This document shows positions 47,646-58,526 of a DNA stretch of 64,000 bases, piece after piece. The translations under genes were made by a program, and so were the position numbers. Position 1 is the first letter of the stretch. Each line of letters starts with the position of its first letter. This DNA comes from Phragmites australis (taxonomy: Eukaryota > Streptophyta > Magnoliopsida > Poales > Poaceae), in assembly GCF_958298935.1 (NCBI RefSeq), contig NC_084927.1:37266501-37330500 (forward strand), in the 5' to 3' direction. The notes beneath the pieces were generated by a model that had not been told where the DNA came from, ran no database searches, and saw nothing but the letters and a program-made list of their open reading frames with translations.

Positions 47646-49103
47646 GTCCGGGGTCAGAGTTCTAGAAATTTTTTTGACAACGTCTGTGCAAATTCTTAAA
47701 CTAATAGCGTTAAAAAAAAACTTCTAGAAAAAAAAAATCCATTTCACATCTTGAAGTTTTTAGGATGTCTGGATAACCTCTATACTTTTATGCGTCTCAC
47801 TTTATCCTCTCCCCCCAATAAGTTCATGTCAGTTCACTCCTTCCTTGGCATTTGTCTTTGTTTCATCATCATCTTATAAGTGCCCTGCTTAAAATTAAAA
47901 TTTGTTCGATAATAGATGACATTATACTCTATCTATGAAATGATTTTGTAGTTTTTATTACTATTTGCATTCATTTTCCTAACTCAAGGGATAAACCGGT
48001 ATCAGATGCTCCCAACACAAGCAAGTAGTAACGGAAAAATTTCAGTGTAGCACCAGATATGATGTAATATATCATTAAAAAATTAACTTAAAACAAGGCT
48101 TGTATAAAAGAAAAGTAAAGGAATCAATATCATTAGCAAGTAAAGTGACTTTTTTTGGTAGTTTAGGCGAAAAATATGACGAATAAACTTTATAGGTTAT
48201 TCAAACAATTGTAAACTTCATATCAGGATCCGCGAGGGCCCTTAACGGCAGTTAATTGATTCCATTGCCACGGTGGAAGCAATCACAGGGGAGAGTGGAC
48301 GCCTACTGATGGAGCAGACATCCCATTAGGTGTTTTATACTTCGACCAAACTTATGGAGACGAGCGCTTGAGCAAAGGTTAAAAATAGTTAGAATGTGTC
48401 GCGTGTGCATTGGACAGATAATCGCTTAAACGAGCTCCTAATTTCATTTAGACATTTAAGCATCTATACTGTAGTTGTTTTCGTGGTAGTTTGAGGATCT
48501 TGTACAACTGCTTAATGATTCTCTCTCTTTAAGCAGTTATGTAAACTTCTTTGCTTAACAAGGCCGGAGGAGAAAGTATGGGAAATTGGCGGTGCGGAGA
48601 GAGTTTTTTTTTTTAAATCGTCGGGCATTTTCTTGAAAGTTTTTTTTTTAGCTTTTGACGAGACGTGCATCCCACGCAGCCCTAAGTAGCTTGAACGCGG
48701 ATGACTCGGGAGGGGAGCTCCTGACTCTCCTGGCTCCCTCCGTCACTGCCAGCCGAGCTAAGACTCCGATGCAGGTGCGGAGAGAGTTGGGGATGTCATT
48801 CCATCGCGGATTGAATTTTTTTATTTTATATGGTGAAATTAGAGAGAAATAGTAAAAATATAAGATGATAAATAATATCATAACTTTAAATACTATAGCA
48901 TAAAATTTAATTCATCCATCTACAATTCAACAGTCCACGTACATTTGAAATCACCTGTCAGATGATCCCCTTCCGTCGCGGTGCAGCGAGGCCGACCAGG
49001 AGCGGACCTATTTGAATCGGAGGCCACCGCTGTGCCCCCGAAGCCTCCTCGCTCACCACGCGCTCACAGAGACATCCCGAGAGAGAGAGAGACAGAGAGA
49101 TCG
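47646..49103. other. Spacer upstream of the DCC gene
   Basis: AT-rich with no recognised gene; the last 130 bp turn GC-rich with a GA repeat (49079-49100) just before the start codon of the DCC gene, as in a 5' UTR. Confidence 0.4.
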
Positions 49104-50593
49104 ATGGCGAGCTCGCTGGCCCGCCTGGGAGCGGCGGCGCGGATTCTGCTGCTGGGGAGGTCGGACGCCGCGGCGCTCAGCGCCTCTCGTCGTGCTGCGC
49201 TGAATGGTGAGCGGGCTAGCCATTTCGTGGTCCTCCATTCGTCGTTAGAGAGAGGGGGGGGGGGGCGGGATTGGAGGGTCGTGCTTACTCATGGTACTTC
49301 GATCGGAACTAGTTGGTTGATGTTGTTGGCGTGGAGAAGTGGTAGCCTCATAGCCTGTGATGTTGCGTGGTTTGATCTCTCACTCTCTGCTGCATTGTCT
49401 GGTCATTGGGAAATCATGCGTGCAAAGTGATTTAGATAAGAACTCAAATGAGTAGCATTTTGAGGCTTGAGGACGCCCACGAAACTATTTCGATTTTATT
49501 CCGCTTATACCAAAAATGTATTGTTAGGTCTGTGCTTTTATACAGTGGGTCCGGTTATTAATTGCGAATTGAACTTCAACTTGCAGATGCCAAGTTCATT
49601 CCGACGTGAAAGTAGCCCCTACATCGGACTTGAAGGATGGGGAGAATTCTTCTAAAAAGTGGAGGATCAAGATACTCTATGATGGTGATTGCCCGCTCTG
49701 TATGCGTGAGGTATATATGTTGCACAACAATCCTGGGATTTGTTATATTCGGCCACTGGACAATCACTGTTGTGCTAGAACTCTACGATGCAGCTTAGGA
49801 AGAACACAGCTTCGTTTCCCAATGAGGCAATGATTACTTGAACATGTTAAACTAATGGCAATATATAACTAAAAGATGGCATTGCTGATTGTATTATGTA
49901 GCTGTACGAGTAATTTACGCTGTGTTACTGTGTTCGCTAGTTGTTTTGTCTTGGCCCAATTACAGAAACAAGATTTGCTGCATTTATTTAATATCCCAGT
50001 GGCACCATTCAATTACCTAAAATATTCTAAATGTGATGATATGTCCGTTCCTCTTTTCCTTAGTTTTTTTAATCCTCTTTCCAGTTAGATGATCTTTGAT
50101 GCCTAATTAACTGCTGAGAGTAGTTATCTATGAGCCTATGATAAATGGAGAAAACAAATTATTGTCCGGATCCTGAACCAACTCATGCAGTAGATAAATT
50201 CTTGTTGAATTCATGTGACATTTGTGTTGTAAAAATAATGCCTTCTGCTTTCAGTTCGTATACCTTGGTAGAAATTCTCTGATAAACTTTTCCCATGATG
50301 TTTAATTTTTTTCTCTCAGAAATACTCACCAGCTATATACTTTACCTTACATATAAGAACTTCAGTTGAGATATCTGAACCCCATGTCTTCAGGGACAGT
50401 CAGTACAGACTACGGAATTCTCCACCATGAACCTTAATATTTCAGGATGCGCTCACCAGATTTAGCCATGCTACGAGCTCAATGTGCAGTACTATCTCAT
50501 GGAAGTAGCATACTTTGACTTGTATTTGAATTTGAATGGATTTTCTTCACTGATAATGTTGGTTATGGCCGAAACAATAGACACCCATTGTAT

Positions 50594-50879
50594 TGATATC
50601 ACAGGATGTGATGAACCGTAGTAGATGGCCCTGGACCCAAGCAGCGCGGCCTCGCCGGAAGGCAGCAGCCGCACCACAAGGGCAGGGATAGGAGAAGGGA
50701 CCGGAAAGATAGATTGATATTCTTCTTGTTGCCAAATCAAAGACTGCTAGCTGCTCTTTATAGAGCTACGCACGGCTCCTAACAAACCTCCACTAATTTA
50801 TCTCTAATCGATATCTATCTCTAACTGCTTCTCTTATCTAAACAACCCAACTAACTAATAGATATAAGGATGCTTATCA
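50594..50879 (-). repeat. LTR-like insert in DCC intron 2
   Basis: On the minus strand it runs from TGATAAGCATCC to GTGATATCA (TGATA...TATCA ends), with a TATA-like CTCTATAAAGAGC in the middle. No target duplication is visible, so it may be a truncated or solo LTR. Confidence 0.4.
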
Positions 50880-51552
50880 GCACGTGCTACAGGGCACGCG
50901 GGTACTGTTCACGCCAACTCCATTGGACCTGCACATGACACAGGAACTAAATTTGCTTGTACTAACTCATGTACAGGTAAACATGCTGAGAGAGAAACGA
51001 ATCATATGGAGCTATAAAATTTGTTGACATAAGCTCCAAAGATTACTCTCCAGAGGACAATCAGGGCCTTGATTACGAAACTGTGCGTATTACTTCAATT
51101 TACAGATTCACTTGTTTGTTTCCTCTGTTCATGCTTTCTCATGAATGAAATTGGTCATGTCATGTTTGGTTTCTTAAAGGCTATGGTATAAGTTACTTTG
51201 CAATAGTAGTGGCATAGACATTCAATTTTTGGCATGCACAGAATACTGCAATGAATTTCTCCATGTCCACTGAAAAATGTTCAATTATGACCTTTCTTTT
51301 CCTTGCTTAAGCACTTGATTTTGAATCTTTTATGGCTTCCGTTTGGTATTAGGCACTGTTGTTCTGATACTCCAGGTACTTATGTTTGTAAATTCTTGAT
51401 GGTGCTTAGCTCGTTAGTATTCATGCTTCTATGCTCTCTCAGAAAGTGAAAAGCAAATTGTAAAGCATGTCAAGGGTCTGATTTATAACCACCTACTACT
51501 CACTGCTAATATATACTACTTGGTTCCTACAATTCAGTTTTTGAGAGAGCAT

Positions 51553-52601
51553 TTTTTTTTAACACGGGGAAACCCCATTTCCAATACCAGGTAACGGAAC
51601 CATAGAACCGTTTAGCGTCTTACATCCAACACCGAAAGGATAGAATGAGAAAAGGCAGTTTAGACATACTACGATTACAAATGTGAGCAAGCAAAGCAAA
51701 ATGAGTCTAGTAAGAGTATCTGGTAACGAGCTGGAACTTCTCAAAACGTTAAAAAAATCTGGAAGCAGACAAGTAAGCAATTCTTCAGTGAGCCTCCTAC
51801 TCCTCCGAAGGTCGCTGCTCATCCTCCTCAGTCTGATCTTCAGAGATTGACACCTGATTGCTTGGGAGAGATCTTGAACAGGAGGTCTGTGGTTGGGCAG
51901 CAATAACACTCGTCACAGTGTTCAGCAGGCCTTGTGCCCCTTGCATCAGCTCCTCTTTACTCATGCCCTTCAGGAGATCTGCCCAGATTTTTAAGAAAGA
52001 ACAAGCATGAAAGATTATCTCACTAGGATGACGAATGAACGTCTTCTCAAAACATGCTTTATTATGAGTTTTCCAGTATGCCCAACATATTGCAGCTAAG
52101 CCTATCACATGAAACATTTTCCCCTGAGGGAGGAAAGATTTAATCCAACCGTAGTACTGAAGATTGGAGCTAGGAATTGAGTCAGCTCAACGAAAAGAGC
52201 CACAAAACCCCAAACTGCTTTAGCTACAGGGCAAAGGAATAAAAGATGAGTACAAGACTCTTGTTGAGTACATAAGTAATAGGTACCATCACCAGCCCAA
52301 TTGCGCCTTATCATATTGTCCTTAGTTAGAAGAGCTTTTTTGTTCTAGCAACCAAAGAAACACCTTGATTTTCAAAGGAATCTTTGCTTTCCAGAGATGC
52401 TCAAAAGAGATGCTAGGAGAGCCTCTCACTAACCATCTATGCATTGATCTGACAGTAAAAGTCACACTCTTCTCAAAGGCCCAAGTAATCACATCTTCAG
52501 AATCACTCAGTTGAACTGGTGTTATCAAATCCTTAATAAAGTTCCACTGGGACTGCAGTTCACTAGTCAACCATCTTTTAAACGGCAAATTTGTTAGTAA
52601 T
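51553..52601 (-). mobile_element. 5'-truncated LINE in DCC intron 3
   Basis: The insert lies antisense to the gene. Minus-strand pieces in several frames give FTVRSMHRWLVRG, WKAKIPLKIKVFLWLLEQ, IRRNWAGDGTYYLCTQQESC, HLLFLCPVAKAVWGF and HVIGLAAICWAYWKTHNKACFE, the zinc-binding reverse transcriptase end of a grass LINE. It ends in a run of A on the minus strand (plus-strand T run at 51553-51562). Flanks TTGAGAGAGCAT (51541-51552) and TTGGGAGAGCAT (52602-52613) are a probable 12-bp target duplication with one mismatch. Confidence 0.8.
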
Positions 52602-54196
52602 TTGGGAGAGCATAGGAGCACTAGTCGTTAGTAATTTTTTACTGGAATCAGACTACATGTTAGCATTATGTTTTGTGGCCAAATAGGCAATTACATCAGG
52701 AACTAAAGCATCGTGTGCATTTGTTTATCTTTTCTAAATAAATTTATTTTCTGCTTTCAGACCATGGGGAGGATACATGCCATTCTATCAGATGGAACTG
52801 TCATCACAGATGTTGAGGTATGACACTCACATCATGTCCTATTGAAATTTTCCAGAATTGTCCTTTTCAAAAGGCAGAGGCTACTGTCTTTCTGCCAGAT
52901 AAACTGTTGGATGTAAAAACAGACTAGTTTGAACATATTTTGCAGCTAACGAAAGGCATAGTTAGACATAGAATTAATGAATGATTAGATGATTCACTAC
53001 CACAAACCTGTAATACATTTTTTTCTCCTGTGGTCACTTAAATAATCTGCGGTGCATAAATGCATGCTTCGGTTCTGGTGGGGATGCGGTTCTACAAGGT
53101 TCAAAAATCAAGATTGTTCTCTTTTGATCCTACGCAAGCTCAAATACTAATGTTTTCTTGATGGCGTCCAAGACACTATTACACGCAGAGCTTATAGTCA
53201 TTAGACTGTTATATTAATTGTGTTAACTTTCTTATGGCTTGTTGAACTTTAAAACTCTGGAATAATTAAGGCTGTGTGCATCTCACGATGCAGAGGCCAG
53301 GAGACATCTTTCATCATCTAAATAATAATAATTGTCTTAACCATAGTGAATCATATACTAAAGAACTTGTTGTTGAAGCTCCTTATCGTCAACAAAAAGT
53401 TTGACCCTAGCTACGAAAGAATCATTCCAAACTGTAGTGCCAACCTAACAAAGTATGAGTGTAATACCAAGACAAATGAGATGCTTTTATGGGCCTATGC
53501 AGAATTTACTTATGTTTAGTCTATGCATAAGGTATGTTTAGTGTTAATATTTGTGGTTTTCCTGAAAGGTAGTAACTGTTGTTATAATTGCAGGCATTTA
53601 GAAGACTGTATGAGGAAGTAGGACTTGGATGGGTGTATGCTGTTACTAAGTCTGAACCTGTAAGTCCACACTTACAAAGAGCAAAACATAGGATCAGCTT
53701 GTTTCATACATTACAGAGGGTTACCATTCAGCTGCATGTGTTTTTTTATCTTCTTACGACATTTTTACTTCTTTTATTCATCTTCTTCTGATACTCTGCA
53801 GGTGGCTACCATAGCAAATGCAGTATATGGTGTATGGGCCAAATACCGTATGCAAATTACAGGTTAACCACTAAGAACCTTGCACATGGTTGACTCTTGA
53901 CACTATTGTTCCATTTGTTGTGGTAGTCGGATTAAGACCATTTTAATGAAACTTACCCATAAATGAAGTATTGATAGTTTTGCATTAGAGTGAACAAATT
54001 TGATCTTTTTTTTCCTACCATCGAGGTCGACCTCCACTGGAAGAGACTATGGCAACCAAAAACGGTAAGTTGGCTGAAACTTTCTGCATAAATCATACTG
54101 TTTGCGAGTGAATGAACATATCAGTAGCTTCCGTTTACTGACTGCTTTGTCCTTCCGCAGGGCGAATGTAAAGACGACAGAGTATGCAAGATGTGA

Positions 54197-54802
54197 GCAT
54201 GAAAATGTTAGTCTACTCTGCTGCACACCTCACCTCTACATATGCTTAGATAGGCACATACTAGTCTTAACGTTAAAATTATCGCAGTGACATGGAAAAA
54301 AATTCGGTGAATAGCTGATATAACGGTTTGTGAAGTAAATAATTTTATCATCTGTACACTGCTTCGGTGGGAAAGACATTTTATGGTGACCGTCTCCATG
54401 AATTGTTCTCATTTTTATCTTGAGCTATGGTAAGGGATGGCGCCGTGCCTTCTGATCATGGTAGTCGTCTATATTGTGTTCGTGAGTTCACAAAGCAACG
54501 AGATTTCAATGGATCATAAATCACATTCAGCTTTCGCGCTGATCTCCTACATGTTCTCGGAAACCACACACACATTTAGAACACAGCAGGAAAATCCGCA
54601 ATGTTTCAAAGCCTGAATTGGCATCTCTTCACAAATAAGATATTCGATTGTGTTACATCTACAGCGACTTATGTAATATATGACCCGGACTAAAAAAAGT
54701 ACAGGCACGACTATTCCTAATTTTAAGGGAAAAAAAAGGAAAACAAACAGAATATCATCAAAATTTTATATTCTATCATGCCTGAACACAAAGATACAGA
54801 TC
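54197..54802. other. Spacer between convergent DCC and PTOX genes
   Basis: AT-rich; no gene. It should hold both 3' ends. Confidence 0.4.
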
Positions 54803-57245
54803 TCAGTCTTTACTTTTAAGAGACTTTTTGACACAATCCACGATACCTTCACAATCATTTTCGGGTATTACACATTCCGTATCAGTTTCTAAGCAGTTCT
54901 GCATGGAGTGAGGAGAACGAAGATTTCCATGTGTTTGACAGGCTTTCATTGTCTTGCAGTGCTCTGCCTCATCATCTCGTATGTTGACAAACACATCATA
55001 TAAGTTATCTGCAGTAGAACATGGGAAACAATGTAACACTTCCATACAACAATGTTATGGCAGAAAAATAGAAGGGTGAATTCAATTTCTTGTTCACGTC
55101 AGCATAACAGTTCAACCCAGAAAGCAAGAAGCCAATAAACAAGGAATCAAAACGATGATTTGATTTATCCTATATTTCATTAGGCAGATCAGTGAAACTA
55201 ATTTCACAAACTATAGCTAACTTGTTTAGTCCCAACCTTCTGAAAAAATATTTCGTTAGGCAGATCAGTGAAACTAATTTCACAAACTATAGCTAACTTG
55301 TTTAGTCCCAACCTTCTGAAAAAATAACGTAGAAGAAGGCATACAGCTGAAGAAAGAGAGAATGGCAAGTTTACCGATTTTAGGCCTCCTAGAACATGGG
55401 ACTCTCGCTGTCTGAAACTCATCTGAGAGGGGAAAAAGGCCATGTAAGCAATAAGCATAGATATTAATGATTAATATATAGCATTAGGAAATACAGGCCA
55501 ATGAAAGGGCTTACCAAACATGTAAAGATCCTCATTCAGGTAATAGTTTATAGCTGCCTCAGGAGCTGGTAGTCTTTTCAACTCCTCTGTTAAAAAAGAA
55601 ACAAATAGCTTACATCATCAAATCGGAAGTGTAGTAAGAATGATTCAGCACCCCATCTAATTACCAGGTGGATTTCAAAACTATGTAAGACATAAGAATG
55701 ATTGAATAAGAGAAATTAATGGCTTGAAATGATTTAAGCCTTCCGGACGATTGGTATGAATGAGAGATTCAAAAACAGGTTGAAGAATGAAGGCATAAAA
55801 TTAAACGATTTAACCCTCACTGCCTCACATTGATAAAAACACTAAATCATGATAAAATGCTGCGGAACCAGAAGATTATATAAAAAACGAACATTGAGGC
55901 TGTCTTACCCTCATGGAGCTTGAGAAACTTGTCATAAGTTGAGTATGCATGCCTCTCCACACATTCAGAAAAGTGATCTGCATATAAGATTAGCAAGTGC
56001 AAGCATTATCATCATGAATGAAAAGCATGGTAATAGAAAACAAGCATTTACTTCATAATTGGCAAGTGAGCGTACTTACAAGCCATTCTTGGGCTCAGCA
56101 TGTACATTGCAACAGTCATGAAGTAGTAAAAAAATGCCATAAACCGTGCAAGAAAACGATCAAGCCATAAAGAGTTGCCACCCAATTCCTGATATGAGTC
56201 AAGAGGCGAAAGGAAGTAAGCAATATGCAATATGATAATCAGGTCAGGAGCTGAATGAGAAGTAGATTGAATTAATTTAGAGAATCGACCTGATAATTTA
56301 TAAAGAAAACAGAATATGCAAAGTTGCAAACTAACATTACGAAAGCAAGGCACAGTAGCACTTTCACATGACACTGAAAGGAAGGTCTTACACACATGAA
56401 TTTACTATGGTGAGGAAATATGGAGACATACTTCCATGATTAAGAGGTGATGAAACTCGTTCCAGCTTTCAGCAAAGTGAACCTTTATGTAATCAGCTCT
56501 TCTCCACCAGCCAAATGTCTCATACATATGAAGCACCGATATAAATGCTGTTCAATAACCAAGCAGACCTTAAAACAAGCACCAAAATGATGTGCCAGAA
56601 ACCAGCACTGCAAAATTTATAGGGACCTTCAGGCTGCCCTCACCGAAATACGGCACCCTAGCAATTGTCTCCAATACGAAAAATCTGGCATAATTGCGGT
56701 CACGGTAGAAACCATCAAGTATCATTATCACCGACTCCTGCAGAAAGAACATGTAAAACCATCGAGATATGGATACAACAACCAGACAACGGCAGCAAGA
56801 TTTTGAGTAAATTTGAGCTCTATGCTGAAAATTTGGTGTTATTTGTATTACCGTGAGGAAAATGTTCACGGACTGCTCGAGCTTCACCACCCAGCTCTCG
56901 TCCGTGGGAACCATCGTGTCGTCCGCTCCGTCCAGAGGCGTCGTCTTCTTCACGGGGAAGGACTCCTCGACGGCCACCTCCGTCTGCTGCTTCTCTCGCT
57001 GCGTTTTCACCGCCTCCGTGCGAAACCTCCTCCTGCGCAAGCCGAACGAATACTGGTGTGAAGAGGGGAACTCGGGGGTGCGAGCATACGGACTAGGGTT
57101 GGCTAGCGTACCATGTGGCGACGGGGCCGAGGCGCGGGGCGCGGGCGCGGTGGGCGAGGAGAGGGAGGAAGCCGGGAGGGGGCCGCGGCGGCGACCGCGC
57201 GGTGGTGGGCTTGGCGTGAAGGGGGGAGGTGGAGGCCACCGCCAT
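54803..57245 (-). CDS. PTOX: Plastid terminal oxidase (ubiquinol/plastoquinol oxidase 4, IMMUTANS)
   Basis: A di-iron oxidase on thylakoid membranes that passes electrons from plastoquinol to oxygen; it supports carotenoid synthesis and relieves over-reduction. Minus-strand exons with matching phases: 56852-57052, 56644-56737, 56432-56547, 56080-56188, 55909-55977, 55515-55586, 55375-55422 and 54803-55008. They encode [118 protein letters not shown] and [20 protein letters not shown]. The di-iron ligands (Glu of LETIAR, Glu and His of NEFHH, Glu of CVERHA, Glu and His of DDEAEH) are all present. The transit peptide probably starts at ATG 57245 ([15 protein letters not shown]) but its frame does not join the first exon listed: the only GT-AG gap (57053-57111) is 59 nt and leaves the wrong phase. 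So the N-terminus is uncertain; the rest is intact. Confidence 0.9.
55172..55323. repeat. 76-bp tandem duplication in PTOX intron 8
   Basis: Two adjacent 76-bp copies (55172-55247 and 55248-55323) differ only at 55179/55255 (A/G). The unit contains TTAGGCAGATCAGTGAAACT and TAGTCCCAACCTTCTGAAAA. Confidence 0.95.
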
Positions 57246-58526
57246 GGTGAGGGTGCGATTTCGTGGGGCTCTGGCTCTGCGGCTTCGGGGGAGTGGAAAT
57301 GGGCAGCGAGCGGCGGAGCGCGGGAGGGAAGGAAGGGTTGGCGAGGGGAACGATGGTATATTCGCGGTGCCGGCCGCTGTGTTCCCGTGCTTGTCGCGGC
57401 TTTTCCGGAGTGGGAAGCCCACGGAGCACGAATTAGCGACGTGCGAACGAGCCCAGGCCTCGTTGGTGACGTGCCATGTGGCTGTTGGTGGGGGTGTTTT
57501 TGGCGCCGTCCCATGCGGATTTTCTCTTAGACCATTTTTAATAGATTTTCTTCGTAACTTAGAATTTTTTTTGAAAGGATTTTCATTACTTTTATCGCTA
57601 CAACAATTTTTTTTTTATATTTTTCTTCATAAAAAGATTCTCAAATCACTCCCACTAGAACGGTATTATTTCTATTTTTACTTTACGAATTATTTTGAAA
57701 AGAAATCGTTGAAGATGGGGAAAATAAAATGAATGATAATAGAAAAGTAAATCAAAATGAAATGAAAGAAAAATGGTTAGAGATGATCTTAATAGGTATA
57801 GTAGAGTAATCTTGTGTGTATTGTATTAAAAAGAATGGATGTCACTGTGGTTTCGTTATCAAGCCGAGCCTCCCAGTTGAAGGGCGACATGCCAATGAGC
57901 GGCATGCGTATATATTTGTAAAATTTTAAATCGGACACATATATTTATAATTTTTAAATTTAAAAAATATAAAAAAAATATGTTGCTAGGTGGGCGGCAG
58001 CCCCCCCGGCTCGGCACGGCAGAGCCCACGAGACGGAAAACAAGAGGATTGATGGTTGTGGGCTCCGGGGGGCAACGAGATCTGTGGGATGCCAGCGCGA
58101 AGCACGTGAGGCACGAGCGGCATGACCAATCACTGCCACAGGCCTGCGGCAAAGCTAGACCCTTCAGATGAAATGTGCCAAGTTGTCAACGCGCGATAAT
58201 ATATTAGGGCTTGTATTACCTTAAACATAGCAATCTGATGCGCAGATTAAAAAAGGTTAAGAGAAAAATCTGCTGCACTGTTTCGATCATAACTTAGCTC
58301 CACGAGACTGTCTCAGTTCTGAAAATAACCTGGCAGAAAGGAAGTATAATCTGAACTGACAAATGGTAAATCAGTACTAGACAGGTTCCCCGTCTAAAAT
58401 CACTCGGTTAAAACTTTCCATGTCACGGCTGCATCCGCATAATGCATTATGACCTTAATGCTACAAAATGATCCACCAGTCATATGGTCTGTTCTAAAGC
58501 GCATAGACCATGTTCACTTCTATTAG
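57246..58526. other. PTOX upstream flank and spacer
   Basis: The first 250 bp are GC-rich promoter or 5' UTR DNA; several frames are open through it but no family is seen. The rest holds a small TIR element (57530-57788) and non-coding AT-rich DNA. Confidence 0.4.
57530..57788. mobile_element. Small TIR element (MITE-like)
   Basis: The left end GACCATTTTTAATAGATTTTCTT and the reverse complement of the right end (GATCATCTCTAACCATTTTTCTT) form imperfect inverted repeats; 259 bp, AT-rich, non-coding. A TTA trinucleotide flanks both sides (57527-57529 shows TTA, 57789-57791 TTA), consistent with a 3-bp target duplication, though this is weak evidence on its own. Confidence 0.5.

Larger units (their letters stand above)
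49104..54196 (+). pseudogene. DCC-family (DUF393) thiol-disulfide oxidoreductase-like gene, apparently frameshifted
   Basis: DCC proteins carry a DxxCPLC motif near the N-terminus and are predicted thiol-disulfide oxidoreductases, often organellar in plants. Eight exons can be traced: 49104-49206 (MASSLARLGAAARILLLGR, a likely targeting peptide), 49587-49710 (WRIKILYDGDCPLCMRE), 50977-51082 (KFVDISSKDYSPEDNQGLDYET), 52761-52817 (MGRIHAILSDGTVITDVE), 53594-53659 (AFRRLYEEVGLGWVYAVTK), 53802-53862 (VATIANAVYGVWAKYRMQ), 54026-54064 and 54161-54196. All have GT-AG introns. Exon 2 is 124 nt where phase demands 125 and runs at once into TGA and TAG; exon 3 is 106 nt where 108 would fit, shortened inside an AGAGAG run. 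The last exon is also out of phase, so reading stops at 54169-54171 and not at 54194-54196. I therefore call it a pseudogene, although three sequencing indels could give the same picture. Confidence 0.75.

Noticed and set aside
56853..57514. Long frames through the PTOX first exon and promoter (225 codons plus, 314 codons minus)
   Set aside because: The minus one enters the PTOX exon in the right frame but has no plausible start or transit peptide; the plus one is antisense. Kept only as part of the note on the PTOX N-terminus.
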